Positions 53,849-63,154 of a stretch of 64,000 nucleotides of DNA are shown piece after piece. The stretch is from the NCBI RefSeq assembly GCF_900115955.1, contig NZ_FOYL01000004.1, positions 186,001 through 250,000 of the forward strand. Direction: 5' to 3'. Each line of letters opens with the position of its first letter. The first letter of the stretch is position 1. The position numbers and the translations under genes are program-made. The notes beneath the pieces were generated by a model. It ran no database searches. It saw only the letters and a program-made list of their open reading frames with translations, and had not been told where the DNA came from. This DNA comes from Lentzea waywayandensis (GTDB lineage Bacteria; Actinomycetota; Actinomycetes; Mycobacteriales; Pseudonocardiaceae).

Positions 53849-54654
53849 GCGGCTCCCCGCTGATCGGCGCCCGCGCCGAGCACCCCCTCTACGGCGAGCT
53901 CCGCCAGGTCACGGACCACGCCGCGGTGCTGCTGGCCGACAACCCGTCGCCGATGACGCTCGACGGCACCAACACGTGGCTGCTCAAGGCACCGGACGCG
54001 ACGTCGTACGTCGTCGTCGACCCCGGCCCGCTCGACGACGCGCACCTCAAGCGCATCGCGGCAGTCGGCCCGATCGCCGAGATCCTGCTGACCCACGGCC
54101 ACCCGGACCACTCCGAGGGCGCCCGCCAGTTCGGTGAGCTGGTCAAGGCTCCGGTGCGCGCGCTCGACCCGACGTTCACCTACGGCTCAGAGGGCCTCGG
54201 CAACGGCGACGTGATCACCAGCGCGGGCCTGGAGCTCCGCGTCCTGGGCACGCCCGGCCACACCAGCGACTCGCTGTGCTTCGTGATCGACGGCGAGGCC
54301 GTGCTGACCGGCGACACGGTCCTGGGCCGCGGCACGACGATCGTGGCCCACCCGGACGGCAAGCTCGGCGACTACTTCGACTCTCTCAAGCTGCTCGCCG
54401 AACTGCCGGAGCACACCGCGGTGCTGCCCGGCCACGGCCCTGAGCTCACGGACGCCGGAGAAGCCGCACGGATGTACCTCGCTCACCGCACGCAACGCCT
54501 GGAACAGATCCGCAAAGCGGTGGAGGCGCTGGGCGGCGCACCGACCCCACGACAGGTCGTCGAGGTCGTCTACGCGGACGTGGACAGGGTGCTGTGGCCC
54601 GCCGCCGAGTGGTCGGTGCGGGCCCAGCTGGAGTACCTGCGGACCGGCTACTGA
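53845..54654 (+). CDS. Metallo-beta-lactamase-fold hydrolase, Rv3677c/LACTB2-like
   Basis: The protein has 269 residues. The metal motif is LLTHGHPDHSEGA (HxHxDH), followed by VLGTPGHTSDSLCF and VLTGDTVLG, then VLPGHGPELTDAG. This is the LACTB2 branch, which includes endoribonucleases and thioesterases. GTG 53845 overlaps the Nudix stop. In M. tuberculosis the counterpart Rv3677c faces the other way, so this block has been inverted. Confidence 0.85.
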   Translation: MSGSPLIGARAEHPLYGELRQVTDHAAVLLADNPSPMTLDGTNTWLLKAPDATSYVVVDPGPLDDAHLKRIAAVGPIAEILLTHGHPDHSEGARQFGELVKAPVRALDPTFTYGSEGLGNGDVITSAGLELRVLGTPGHTSDSLCFVIDGEAVLTGDTVLGRGTTIVAHPDGKLGDYFDSLKLLAELPEHTAVLPGHGPELTDAGEAARMYLAHRTQRLEQIRKAVEALGGAPTPRQVVEVVYADVDRVLWPAAEWSVRAQLEYLRTGY

Positions 54655-55778
54655 GGCAGGTGGCCGTTGTTCGTCGCCCCGAACGCCGACTGACGCGACG
54701 AGGACCTGTCGATCTGCCAGCGACCGCTGTCAGGTCCCTTCGCACCCGTCTGCTCCCGCTGCGCCAGCTCCTCGTGCAGCTGCTGCAACAGAGCCCGCTC
54801 GCGCTCGCTGAGGTTCGCGTCCACGGAGGACGGCTCGGCGGGCTCCGCGAGAGCGGCCTGCAGGGCCGCTAACTCGTCGGCCTTGAGCTCGGTGGTGATC
54901 TCGGCCCGGTTGATCGGGACGGGTTCGGGAAGCGTCTCGATCTCGGGCTCCGCGGAGGCCATCGGGATGCGCTTCACGGGCTTGGGCGGGAAGGGCTGCG
55001 AGCCCTCCAGCGCCGTCGGTGCGGAACGTGTGCGTCGTGAGCCGGTCTCTTCCAGTTGCTCCGGCGCCGGTGTCGGCTCGGCCACCGGCGCCGGAGCGGG
55101 AAGCTCCTCGGCCGGCTGGTCGAACCAGGCTTGCTGCTGCTGGGAGACGTGGTCGGCCATCATCGGGGCGGGAGCGCCGGAGATCGGCACCGCCATCGAC
55201 GACGTCACGGCGGACGCGTGGTAGTCGCTGAGCTGCACACCGGTGGTCAGCACCTCGACCGCGGCGCGGACGCCGGCCTTGCGCAGCACCGAGTCGACCC
55301 GGTAGGCGGTCGCGGGCGCGAAGCCCTGCGGACCGATGTCCACCAGCACGACCCGCTGTGGCAACGGGCCGGGCGTGGAGCCCGTGGGCGACGAACGCCA
55401 GACGCACCGCACCGAGCGGATGTCCGGGAGCACCGACACCGCGCGGGCCAGATCGCCCGCGATGTCCGAGGCCGGGTCGGTCTCGGAGGTGAAGCGGTGC
55501 CTGATGAACGGCAGCATCTCGACCACCGGCAGGCGGTCGGTCAGCGCCGCGTCCGAGCGGACCTCGTGGAGGATCCACGTGATGGCCGCGCGCTCGTCCG
55601 GCAGCACCGGGATGTTGCCCGCGAGGAGCGTGCCCAGGAGCAGCTCGATCGAGCGGTCCAGTTCTCCGACCGCGAGGAACTCGCGGGCCTGCGACAGGGC
55701 GGCGTCGTCGATCCGCCCAGCCATCGACAGCAGGAGATCGTGGAGACGGACCGGCAGGCCGACACCGTCGTTCGTCAC
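54648..55778 (-). CDS. Uncharacterised protein, larger member of a paralogous pair in the ridA operon
   Basis: The protein has 376 residues. The N-terminal domain (about 1-75) begins GVGLPVRLHDLLLSMAGRI. A second domain (about 100-205) contains VRCVWRSSPTG and VEVLTTGVQLSDYHASA. Then a long Pro/Ala/Glu linker (about 230-330) and a charged end (LSERERALLQQLHEELAQ) follow. The first two domains resemble the neighbouring 200-residue protein. No signal peptide is seen. GTG 55778 has AAGGAG upstream. The 3' end overlaps the convergent MBL gene by 7 bp. No function is known to me. Confidence 0.75.
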   Translation of the reverse strand: MTNDGVGLPVRLHDLLLSMAGRIDDAALSQAREFLAVGELDRSIELLLGTLLAGNIPVLPDERAAITWILHEVRSDAALTDRLPVVEMLPFIRHRFTSETDPASDIAGDLARAVSVLPDIRSVRCVWRSSPTGSTPGPLPQRVVLVDIGPQGFAPATAYRVDSVLRKAGVRAAVEVLTTGVQLSDYHASAVTSSMAVPISGAPAPMMADHVSQQQQAWFDQPAEELPAPAPVAEPTPAPEQLEETGSRRTRSAPTALEGSQPFPPKPVKRIPMASAEPEIETLPEPVPINRAEITTELKADELAALQAALAEPAEPSSVDANLSERERALLQQLHEELAQREQTGAKGPDSGRWQIDRSSSRQSAFGATNNGHLPQ

Positions 55779-55789
55779 GTCAACTCTCC

Positions 55790-56392
55790 TTAGCTGAGCA
55801 CCAGGTGCTCCTCGGACTCGGCGCCGGCACACACCAGCTCCGATGCCGCCAACGCCGCCCGGTGGTAGGGCGGAAGGTCCATGCCGGACGGGACGACCTC
55901 GACACACGGGTCGTGCTCGCCCAACGCCCGCAGAACACGCTGCAACTCACCGGTCAGCCGGGCGTGGCCGGTGGTGGCCGCCACCAGCAGGACGCGGTTG
56001 ATCCCGGAGGGACCGATGCGCCAGCAGGAGCGAACTTCCCCGACCCCGTGCCGGCCTCGCAGCGTGGCACCGAGAACGACGGTCGCGGAATCTCCCATCG
56101 GCACCCGATCGGGTGATTCCGGAGAAAAGGTGTAGTCGGTGGGTGGCAGTTCGTCCAGCCCTTTGACCGAACTGACAGCACCGGGTTCCGCCCCGTAGGG
56201 CACCAGCGCGTCCTGCAAAAGGCGCAGTTCGTGATCAGTCAGAGGGACGCGTCCGTGCAGCAGCGTGCGCGGCAGCGACCGCGCGAGCACCGCGTACGCG
56301 TCCGAAGCCGCCCAGTCCCGGTACCGCCACAGCAGGTCGTCCGGAAGGCGTCCGGCGAGCCTGAGCAGCAGTTCGTGGCACGTGTCCGACAT
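55790..56392 (-). CDS. Uncharacterised protein, smaller member of a paralogous pair in the ridA operon
   Basis: The protein has 200 residues. It starts MSDTCHELLLRLAGRLPDD, like its neighbour. The second half has VRSCWRIGPSGINRVLLVA and VEVVPSGMDLPPYHRAAL, which line up with the neighbour's elements. ATG 56392 is one base after the ridA stop, so translation is coupled. The protein seems soluble. No family was recognised; it may be an adaptor or stress protein limited to actinomycetes. Confidence 0.75.
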   Translation of the reverse strand: MSDTCHELLLRLAGRLPDDLLWRYRDWAASDAYAVLARSLPRTLLHGRVPLTDHELRLLQDALVPYGAEPGAVSSVKGLDELPPTDYTFSPESPDRVPMGDSATVVLGATLRGRHGVGEVRSCWRIGPSGINRVLLVAATTGHARLTGELQRVLRALGEHDPCVEVVPSGMDLPPYHRAALAASELVCAGAESEEHLVLS

Positions 56393-56393
56393 G

Positions 56394-56849
56394 TCACACC
56401 TCGACGATCAGTTCGATCTCCACTGGAGCGCCGATCGGCAGCTCTGCGACCCCCACGGCCGACCGGGCGTGCTTGCCCTCGTCGCCGAAGATCTCGCCGA
56501 GCAGCTCGGAGGCGCCGTTGATGACACCAGGCTGTCCCGTGAAGCCCTCGGCGGAGGCCACGAACCCGACAACTTTCACGACTCGCTTGATCGAGTCAAT
56601 CCCCACGAGCGCGTGGACGGCCGCGAGAGCGTTGAGGATGCACGTCGCGGAGTACTGCTTGGCCTCCTCCGGGGAGACCTCGGCGCCGACCTTGCCGGTG
56701 GCGGGGAGCTTGCCCTCGACGAACGGCAGCTGGCCGGAGGTGAACACCCACGGGCCGCTCTGCGTGGCGGGCACGTAGGCGGCGAGCGGGGCCGCGACGC
56801 CGGGAAGCTCGATGCCGAGCTCCTTCAGGCGGTTGCTCCAGGTGCTCAT
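56394..56849 (-). CDS. RidA/YjgF-family enamine/imine deaminase, Rv3678c-like
   Basis: The protein has 151 residues. Family elements are VFTSGQLPFVEGKLPATG, ATCILNALAAVHALVG and AVGVAELPIGAPVEIELIVEV. RidA proteins hydrolyse reactive 2-aminoacrylate-type imines from PLP enzymes. The usual arginine near the C-terminus is not clear in this long form. ATG 56849 overlaps the upstream DUF4177 stop (ATGA). Confidence 0.88.
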   Translation of the reverse strand: MSTWSNRLKELGIELPGVAAPLAAYVPATQSGPWVFTSGQLPFVEGKLPATGKVGAEVSPEEAKQYSATCILNALAAVHALVGIDSIKRVVKVVGFVASAEGFTGQPGVINGASELLGEIFGDEGKHARSAVGVAELPIGAPVEIELIVEV

Positions 56850-57001
56850 GCCTTCGCCCTCTTCAGGTACGCGACGTGCTGCTCACCCGTCGGGTTCGTC
56901 AGCACGGTGACCAGCTCCCAGCCGTCGTCGCCCCACTGGTCGAGGATCTGCTTCGTGGCGTGGATCAACAACGGCACGGTCGCGTACTCCCACTTCGTCA
57001 T
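56846..57001 (-). CDS. DUF4177 small protein, Rv3678A-like
   Basis: The product has 51 residues: MTKWEYATVPLLIHATKQ, then WGDDGWELVTVLTN and a basic end KRAKA. It matches the short DUF4177 protein that precedes ridA in mycobacteria. ATG 57001. The stop overlaps the ridA start. Function is unknown, but its constant linkage to RidA suggests a joint role. Confidence 0.85.
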   Translation of the reverse strand: MTKWEYATVPLLIHATKQILDQWGDDGWELVTVLTNPTGEQHVAYLKRAKA

Positions 57002-57069
57002 GCGCGGAGCCTAACTTGCCACCCGATCGACCTCTGCGCGGTTCTCGCACTTCGGGCTACCTTGATCAC

Positions 57070-57321
57070 ATGGAGACCTGGCGGATCATCGCCACCAGCC
57101 TGTTCGCCGCGGGTGGGCTGGTGCTGGTGCTCGTCGCCATGGCCCAGGTACGTGATCGCAAGCACAGCCGGCGCACGGAGGTCCTCCAGGCCGGGCTGAT
57201 CGGCCTCGTGGTCGTCGCCGTGGTCACGGCCAGCATCGCGCTGTGGCTTCCTTCGGTCGTCGCGTGGGCGTTGGTCGCCGCGACGGCCATCGCCGTTCTC
57301 TTCCTCACCATGGTCGATTGA
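57070..57321 (+). CDS. Small two-to-three-helix membrane protein
   Basis: The protein has 83 residues. It has one N-terminal helix (WRIIATSLFAAGGLVLVLVAM), a basic loop (VRDRKHSRRTE) and two more hydrophobic segments (LQAGLIGLVVVAVVTASIA and VVAWALVAATAIAVLF). ATG 57070. It lies in front of the ArsA-type ATPase pair and could be co-transcribed with them. No family was recognised. Confidence 0.65.
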   Translation: METWRIIATSLFAAGGLVLVLVAMAQVRDRKHSRRTEVLQAGLIGLVVVAVVTASIALWLPSVVAWALVAATAIAVLFLTMVD

Positions 57322-57365
57322 CCGACCAGTCCACGTTCGACCGATTTCACACATAGTCTGGACAT

Positions 57366-58358
57366 GTGACGTCGTGGACCGAGGAGCTGACCCGAGCCCG
57401 TCTGCACGTGGTCTCCGGCAAGGGCGGCACGGGCAAGACGACGGTCTCGGCCGCGCTGGCGCTCGCGCTCGCCACCGGTGGCCGCCGGGTGCTGCTGATC
57501 GAGGTCGAGGGCCGGCAGGGCATCGCCCAGCTCTTCGACCGGGCCCCGCTGCCCTACTCCGAGGAACGGATCGCGTCCGCGCCGGGCGGCGGTGAGGTGC
57601 ACGCGCTCGCGATCGACGCGGAAGCCGCGCTCCTCGAGTACCTGGCGATGTTCTACAACCTCGGCTTCGCGGGACGGACGCTGCGCAAGATGGGCGCGAT
57701 CGAGTTCGCGACCACGCTCGCGCCCGGCCTGCGCGACGTCCTGCTGACCGGCAAGGTCAAGGAGTGCGTGAACCGCACCGGGCCGGACGGCCGCCACCTC
57801 TACGACGCCGTCGTGCTGGACGCGCCGCCGACCGGCCGCGTGGTCAAGTTCCTCGACGTCACCAAGGCCATGGCCGACCTCGCCAAGGTCGGGCCGATCA
57901 AGGGGCAGAGCGAGGGCGTCGTGCGGCTGCTGCACTCCGGCGACACGGCGGTGCACCTGGTGGCGCTGCTGGAGGAGATGCCGGTGCGCGAGACCCTGGA
58001 CGCCGTCGCCGAACTGGACGGCGCCGACCTGCGACCCGGCGCGGTGCTGGTGAACCGGGTCCAGCCGGTCCGGCTGCCCGCCCGTTCGCTGCCGGTCGCG
58101 GCCGAGGGCAGGCTCGACGAGTCACGGGTGCGCGCGGGGCTGAAGGCGGCCGGGCTCGACCTCGACGAGTTCACGCTCGAAGGTTTGGTCGACGAGACGG
58201 TGGAGCATGCCATCAGGGTGCAGTCGCAGCAGGAGGCCAACGAGTTGCTCTCCGAGGCGGACCTGCCGACGCTGGAGCTGCCGGACCTGACGGACGGGGT
58301 GGACGTGGCCGCGCTGTACGAACTGGCCGAGGCGCTGGTCGCGGCGGGTGTCCGATGA
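57366..58358 (+). CDS. ArsA/Get3-type ATPase, Rv3679-like (BagA)
   Basis: The protein has 330 residues. The P-loop is [17 protein letters not shown], which has the extra Lys of the ArsA/Get3/MinD class. [12 protein letters not shown] and [14 protein letters not shown] (switch region) follow. In mycobacteria Rv3679 and Rv3680 form a paired ATPase related to tail-anchored-protein targeting factors and protect against glycerol- and NO-linked stress. Here the start is GTG 57366. The stop overlaps the second ATPase (ATGA), supporting a heteromeric complex. Confidence 0.9.
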   Translation: MTSWTEELTRARLHVVSGKGGTGKTTVSAALALALATGGRRVLLIEVEGRQGIAQLFDRAPLPYSEERIASAPGGGEVHALAIDAEAALLEYLAMFYNLGFAGRTLRKMGAIEFATTLAPGLRDVLLTGKVKECVNRTGPDGRHLYDAVVLDAPPTGRVVKFLDVTKAMADLAKVGPIKGQSEGVVRLLHSGDTAVHLVALLEEMPVRETLDAVAELDGADLRPGAVLVNRVQPVRLPARSLPVAAEGRLDESRVRAGLKAAGLDLDEFTLEGLVDETVEHAIRVQSQQEANELLSEADLPTLELPDLTDGVDVAALYELAEALVAAGVR

Positions 58359-59479
58359 CCAAGCTCGAGTTCGACCCGTTGCTCGACGACCTGGCGACGC
58401 GCGTACTGGTCTGTTGCGGCTCCGGCGGCGTGGGCAAGACGACGACCGCGGCGGCGCTGGGGTTGCGCGCGGCCGAACGCGGCAGACGCGTGGTCGTGCT
58501 GACGATCGACCCGGCACGGCGGCTCGCGCAGTCGCTGGGCCTGCGGGAACTGGACAACCAACCGCGCGAGGTCGTCGTCGACGGCTTCGAGCCCAAGGGC
58601 GAGCTGTTCGCGATGATGCTCGACATGCGTCGCACGTTCGACGACATGGTGCTGACCCACGCGGGCCGCGACCGGGCCGACCAGATCCTGTCGAACCCCT
58701 TCTACCAGACCATTTCCTCGTCGTTCTCCGGCACGCAGGAGTACATGGCGATGGAGAAGCTGGGCCAGCTGGTGGCGCAGGACGAGTGGGACCTGATCAT
58801 CGTCGACACCCCGCCGAGCCGGTCCGCGCTCGACTTCCTGGACGCGCCGCAGCGGCTGTCGACGGTGCTCGACGGCAGGTTCATCAGGATGTTGTCGGCT
58901 CCGGCACGGGCGAGCGGCCGCGGGCTGCTCAAGATCGTCGGAACCGGTTTCAGCCTTTTCACCCGCGCCGTGTCGACGATCGTCGGTGGCCAGCTGTTGC
59001 AGGACGCGTCAACTTTTGTTCAGGCGTTCGACAGCATGTTCGGCGGATTCCGCGAACGCGCACAGCGCACGTACGAACTGCTCCGCTCGCCCGGAACCGG
59101 TTTCGTGGTGGTAGCGGCGGCGGAACCAGACGCATTGCGCGAAGCGAGCTATTTCGTGGAACGGCTCAGCGCCGAGAACATGCCGTTGTGCGGGCTCGTC
59201 GCGAACAGGACCCATCCCGTGCTCGCGGGGGATCTGCCCGCGGCGAAGGCGGTCGCCGCAGCGGATGACCTGGACCGCTCCGGTGACGCGCCGCTCGCCG
59301 CGGCAGTGCTCCGGCTGCACGCGGACCGGGTGGCAGTGGCCGATCGTGAGAAGCGGCTGCTGGCCCGGTTCACGCGTGCTCACCCCGGCGTGGCGCTGGT
59401 CGGCGTGCCCGCATTGCCTGCTGACGTGCACGACCTCGACGGCCTTCGGGAGATAGGTCGTCGACTCGCCGGCGAATAG
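58355..59479 (+). CDS. ArsA/Get3-type ATPase, Rv3680-like (BagB)
   Basis: The protein has 374 residues. The P-loop is [18 protein letters not shown], the second ATPase motif is [13 protein letters not shown], and the switch region is [14 protein letters not shown]. The helical middle part ([18 protein letters not shown]) is the region that binds clients in Get3-like proteins. ATG 58355 overlaps the first ATPase. It is divergent in direction from whiB4, and ends 11 bp before it, convergently. Confidence 0.92.
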   Translation: MTKLEFDPLLDDLATRVLVCCGSGGVGKTTTAAALGLRAAERGRRVVVLTIDPARRLAQSLGLRELDNQPREVVVDGFEPKGELFAMMLDMRRTFDDMVLTHAGRDRADQILSNPFYQTISSSFSGTQEYMAMEKLGQLVAQDEWDLIIVDTPPSRSALDFLDAPQRLSTVLDGRFIRMLSAPARASGRGLLKIVGTGFSLFTRAVSTIVGGQLLQDASTFVQAFDSMFGGFRERAQRTYELLRSPGTGFVVVAAAEPDALREASYFVERLSAENMPLCGLVANRTHPVLAGDLPAAKAVAAADDLDRSGDAPLAAAVLRLHADRVAVADREKRLLARFTRAHPGVALVGVPALPADVHDLDGLREIGRRLAGE

Positions 59480-59490
59480 GCGCGCAGCGC

Positions 59491-59781
59491 CTAGCTGACC
59501 CTCGTGTCTTCGACGTGCTCTTGACGTGCGTTGTCGAGCAGCTCGAACCACGAGTCCACGTCCGGACGGCGGCGCAGCAGAGCACGGCGTTCGCGCTCGG
59601 TCATGCCTCCCCAGACCCCGAACTCGATCTTGTTGTCCAGCGCTTCGGCCAGGCATTCCATGCGCACCGGGCATCCCAGGCACACGAGCTTCGCCTTGCG
59701 CTGCTCCGCACCTCGAACGAAGAGCTGGTCCGGCTCTTCGTCACGGCACGAAGCGTTGATACGCCAATCCCCCTGGTTCAT
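59491..59781 (-). CDS. whiB4: WhiB4-like iron-sulfur transcription regulator
   Basis: The protein has 96 residues. Four cysteines at 12, 34, 37 and 43 (C..CxxC..C) hold the [4Fe-4S] cluster. The WhiB turn GVWGG and the basic helix TERERRALLRRR follow. The position between Rv3680 and ponA2 counterparts identifies it as WhiB4, which senses oxygen and redox state and controls antioxidant genes. ATG 59781 follows AGGAG; GTG 59790 would place the start inside the ribosome-binding site. Confidence 0.93.
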   Translation of the reverse strand: MNQGDWRINASCRDEEPDQLFVRGAEQRKAKLVCLGCPVRMECLAEALDNKIEFGVWGGMTERERRALLRRRPDVDSWFELLDNARQEHVEDTRVS

Positions 59782-60018
59782 ATCCCCCACTCCTCAGTGC
59801 TGTCCAAATGTGGAAATCCGCCACACCCCTGCCACGGATGCCGTAGCGTTCGAGCCACGGCTGCATTCCTTGGACGTTGACGGACTGTAGTGCTGTTCGG
59901 TTCCCTGTCCAAGCCTGGGTCACCCGACTGTTACCTGTCTTGCGTATGTCTACTCATGCTGAGTAACGGCACTTACTGATCACCTTCACCCGTTCGTGTA
60001 CGGCGTACGCTGACCCGC

Positions 60019-62454
60019 GTGCGAGTCAGGAATGGCGTGCTCAAGATGCTCGGCCTGTGCCTGCTGGCTGGGGTTCTCCTCGCCGGCATGCTGTTCCCAG
60101 TCGTGGGTGCGACAGGCCTCGTCTCGAACAGAGCCAGCGACACTGTGGACAGCATCTCGGCCGACCTGGTGACGACGGATCCCCCGTTGATCACCACGGT
60201 CACGGACAAGGACGGCGCCCCGATCGCCTACCTGTTCGACCAGTACAGAGTCCTGACACCTCCCGAGAAGATCTCGCCGACCATGAAGGCGGCGCTGATC
60301 TCGGTCGAGGACCGCCGGTTCTACGAGCACCAGGGCGTGGACTGGAAGGGCACGATCCGAGCGGGGCTGACGAACCAGGTCAGCGGCTCGGTGTCGCAGG
60401 GCGCCTCCACGCTGACCCAGCAGTACGTCAAGAACTACCTGGTCCACGTGGTCGCGCGGAACAACAAGCTGGAGCAGGCCAAGGCCCAGGAGCAGACCAT
60501 CGCGCGCAAGATGCGCGAGGCCCGGATCTCGTTGCAGCTGGAGCGAAAGCTCGGCAAGGAGGAGATCCTCGCCCGGTACCTCAACGTCGTTCCATTCGGT
60601 TCGACCATTTACGGCATCGCGGCGGCCGCGCAGGCTTACTTCAGCACGACTCCGGACAAGTTGACGGTTCCGCAGGCAGCGATGCTCGCGGGAATGGTGA
60701 ACAGTCCGTCAGCACTCGACCCCGAAGCGTATCCGGACAAAGCTTTGGAGCGGCGCAACAAAGTGATCGACCGGATGGTCGAGAACGACAAGCTGTCGCG
60801 CGACGCGGGTGAGGCGGCGAAGAAGGAAGGCCTGGGTCTCGCGACTCCGGTCCGCACCCCGCCGAACGGTTGTGTCGGCGCCGGTCCGGAAAACGGCTTC
60901 TTCTGCTCGTACGTCGTGAACTACTTGCAGCGCGCGGGTTTCAGCGAGGAACAGCTGCGCACCGGCGGTTACACCATTCAGACCACTTTGGACAGAGCAG
61001 CCACGTCGCAGGCGAAGGCCGCGGCGGAGGCCGGCGTCGGCAAGGGCACCGACGGCATCGCGAACACGATGGCGATCGTGAAGCCCGGCAAGGAACGCCA
61101 CGAGGTGCTCGCGCTGGTCGCGAACCGCGACTACGGCCTGAAGTCCGACCTGCGCCAGACCACGTACGACCTGCCCAGCGGCGTGGAGAACAAGTTCGGC
61201 GCCGGCTCGATCTACAAGGTCTTCACGGCCGCGGCCGCGCTGGAGAAGGGTCTCGGCATCGAGAACGTCATCCCGACGCCGACGTCGCACACCTCCAGGG
61301 TCTTCAAAGGTGGCGCCCAGCGCTGCCCGAGCACCGGTGAGCCCGGCACGCGCTGGTACTGCCTGTCGAACTTCGACTCGAGCTACCCGTCCTCGATGAC
61401 GCTGCAGCAGGCCCTCGCGACCTCGCCGAACACCGGCTTCGTGATCCTGGAGGAGCAGACCGGCATGGACGCGGTCGTGGACATGGCCTCACGCCTGGGA
61501 ATGCGCGAGACGATGGCGACGAACCTGCAGGGCACGCGGCCGGACCCGAAGGCCAAGGACAAGCAGAACCGCATCTCGCAGACCGAGTTCTACAAGCAGA
61601 ACGGCGGCAACGCGTCCTTCACGCTCTCACCGGCGCCGGTGTCCACTCTGGAGCTCGCGAACGTCGTCGCGACCATCGTGAGCGGCGGCAAGTGGTGCCC
61701 GCCCACGCCGATCGCGAAGGTGCTGGACCGCAACGGCAAGGCCGTACCGCTGAACGAGGCGCCGTGTGAGCAGGTCGTCGCCGAAGGTCTCGCGAACGGC
61801 CTCGCCGTCGGCATGAGCAAGGACGACGTCGGCAACGGCACCGCCGCGGCCGCCGCCCGTGCCGCCAAGTGGACCCGCCCGATGATCGCCAAGACGGGCA
61901 CCACCGAGGAGTACAAGTCGGCGGCGTTCATCGGCGCGACCCCGGACTTCGCGGGCGCCGTTCAGACGTTCAACGACGGCACCAACCCGCGCCCGATCTG
62001 CATCGGCGGCGCACCCCGGTTGTGTGGCAACGGCAACATCTTCGGCGGCACGATCCCGGCCAAGACGTGGTTCGAGACGATGACGAAGATGCACGCGAAC
62101 ATGCCGGTGGCCCAGCTTCCGCAGGTGGAGCAGCGCTATCTCAAGGGCGGCCGCGAGATCCAGGTGCCCGACGTCGTGGGCAAGCAGTCCAACGACGCCG
62201 TGCGGATCCTGGAGCAGGCCGGCTACAAGGTGAGCCAGCAGTCGGTGAACTCGGAGAGGGCGAAGGGCACGGTCGTCAGCCAGTCGCCGCGCGGCAACGC
62301 GTTGCGCGGCACGGTGATCAACCTGTCGGTGAGCTCGGGTTATGTGCCGCCGCCGGTGGCAACGGAGCCGCCGCCGACGCAGCCCCCGCCCAACCCCGGC
62401 AACCCGAACGAGCCGCCACCGATAACGCTGCCGACCGAACCCGAACCCCGGTAG
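60019..62454 (+). CDS. ponA2: Bifunctional penicillin-binding protein with a PASTA domain, PonA2-like
   Basis: The protein has 811 residues and one N-terminal membrane anchor (LGLCLLAGVLLAGMLF). The glycosyltransferase 51 domain has VEDRRFYEHQGVD and QGASTLTQQYVKN. The transpeptidase domain has SxxK in GAGSIYKVFTAA, SxN in ATSPNTGF and KTGTTEEY. One PASTA domain (VPDVVGKQSNDAVRILEQAG) and a Pro-rich tail end the protein. It polymerises and crosslinks peptidoglycan. Its length matches M. tuberculosis PonA2 (810). GTG 60019. It is divergent from whiB4. Confidence 0.95.
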   Translation: MRVRNGVLKMLGLCLLAGVLLAGMLFPVVGATGLVSNRASDTVDSISADLVTTDPPLITTVTDKDGAPIAYLFDQYRVLTPPEKISPTMKAALISVEDRRFYEHQGVDWKGTIRAGLTNQVSGSVSQGASTLTQQYVKNYLVHVVARNNKLEQAKAQEQTIARKMREARISLQLERKLGKEEILARYLNVVPFGSTIYGIAAAAQAYFSTTPDKLTVPQAAMLAGMVNSPSALDPEAYPDKALERRNKVIDRMVENDKLSRDAGEAAKKEGLGLATPVRTPPNGCVGAGPENGFFCSYVVNYLQRAGFSEEQLRTGGYTIQTTLDRAATSQAKAAAEAGVGKGTDGIANTMAIVKPGKERHEVLALVANRDYGLKSDLRQTTYDLPSGVENKFGAGSIYKVFTAAAALEKGLGIENVIPTPTSHTSRVFKGGAQRCPSTGEPGTRWYCLSNFDSSYPSSMTLQQALATSPNTGFVILEEQTGMDAVVDMASRLGMRETMATNLQGTRPDPKAKDKQNRISQTEFYKQNGGNASFTLSPAPVSTLELANVVATIVSGGKWCPPTPIAKVLDRNGKAVPLNEAPCEQVVAEGLANGLAVGMSKDDVGNGTAAAAARAAKWTRPMIAKTGTTEEYKSAAFIGATPDFAGAVQTFNDGTNPRPICIGGAPRLCGNGNIFGGTIPAKTWFETMTKMHANMPVAQLPQVEQRYLKGGREIQVPDVVGKQSNDAVRILEQAGYKVSQQSVNSERAKGTVVSQSPRGNALRGTVINLSVSSGYVPPPVATEPPPTQPPPNPGNPNEPPPITLPTEPEPR

Positions 62455-62457
62455 CGC

Positions 62458-63102
62458 TCAGGCGAGCATCGCTTTGAGGCGCTGGACGCTCACATCGACG
62501 TGAGCACGGATCTCGGCGACCGCCCTGTCGCGGTCGCCGAGACGGATGGCTTCGACGATGGCCTCGTGCTCCGCCACGACCTCCTCCGGCGTCTCGGACT
62601 TGCTCAGGACCGTGAGGTAGAAGCGCAGTTCCTTGGTCAGCGAGGCGAAGAACTCGTCCAGCCTCGTGCTGTCGAGCAGCGCGACGATCTGCTGGTGGAA
62701 CGCGAGGTCGCGGTCGACGATCCCGTGGCCGGTCCGGGCGGCTTCGCGCAGGTCGTCGAACGCTGTGGTGATCGCTTTCAGCTGCTCCGGACGCGGGGTG
62801 CGCGCGATCGCGGCGGTCTCCAGGCGTTCGCGGGCGGTGTAGAGCGCCTCGATCTTCTCCGGTGTGGGCGCGATGACGACGGCGCCGCGGTTGACCTCGT
62901 AGCGGACCAGGCCGGTCAGCTCCAGGATCCGGACGGCCTCGCGGATGGTGTTGCGCGCGACGCCGAGCTCGGCCGCGATCGCGCTCTCCCTGAGCCTGTC
63001 ACCAGGGCCGAAAGCGCCGGCCATGATCCGTTCGGAGAGGCCGTCGGCCAGCTGCTGGGCCGTGGTGGTGCGGCGCACTTCGAGGCCGTCGAGGGCTGAC
63101 AT
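62458..63102 (-). CDS. GntR-family regulator, FadR subfamily
   Basis: The protein has 214 residues. The winged helix-turn-helix is LRESAIAAELGVARNTIREAVRIL. The C-terminal FCD domain has the metal-binding His and Asp in RDLAFHQQIVALL and EHEAIVEAI. It is divergent from the haloacid-dehalogenase-like gene, with a clear operator between them. It likely senses a small carboxylate. ATG 63102. Confidence 0.9.
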   Translation of the reverse strand: MSALDGLEVRRTTTAQQLADGLSERIMAGAFGPGDRLRESAIAAELGVARNTIREAVRILELTGLVRYEVNRGAVVIAPTPEKIEALYTARERLETAAIARTPRPEQLKAITTAFDDLREAARTGHGIVDRDLAFHQQIVALLDSTRLDEFFASLTKELRFYLTVLSKSETPEEVVAEHEAIVEAIRLGDRDRAVAEIRAHVDVSVQRLKAMLA

Positions 63103-63126
63103 GTGGCCAGTTTAACGGGTTGCCCT

Positions 63127-63148
63127 ACAGTTGAACTGTACTACAGTT
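63127..63148. promoter_or_regulatory. Operator between the gntR and HAD genes
   Basis: ACAGTT-g-AACTGT (63127-63139) is a perfect inverted repeat, followed by another CTACAGTT (63141-63148). It is the likely GntR-type binding site and lies 7 bp before the HAD start. Confidence 0.65.
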
Positions 63149-63154
63149 CGACCC

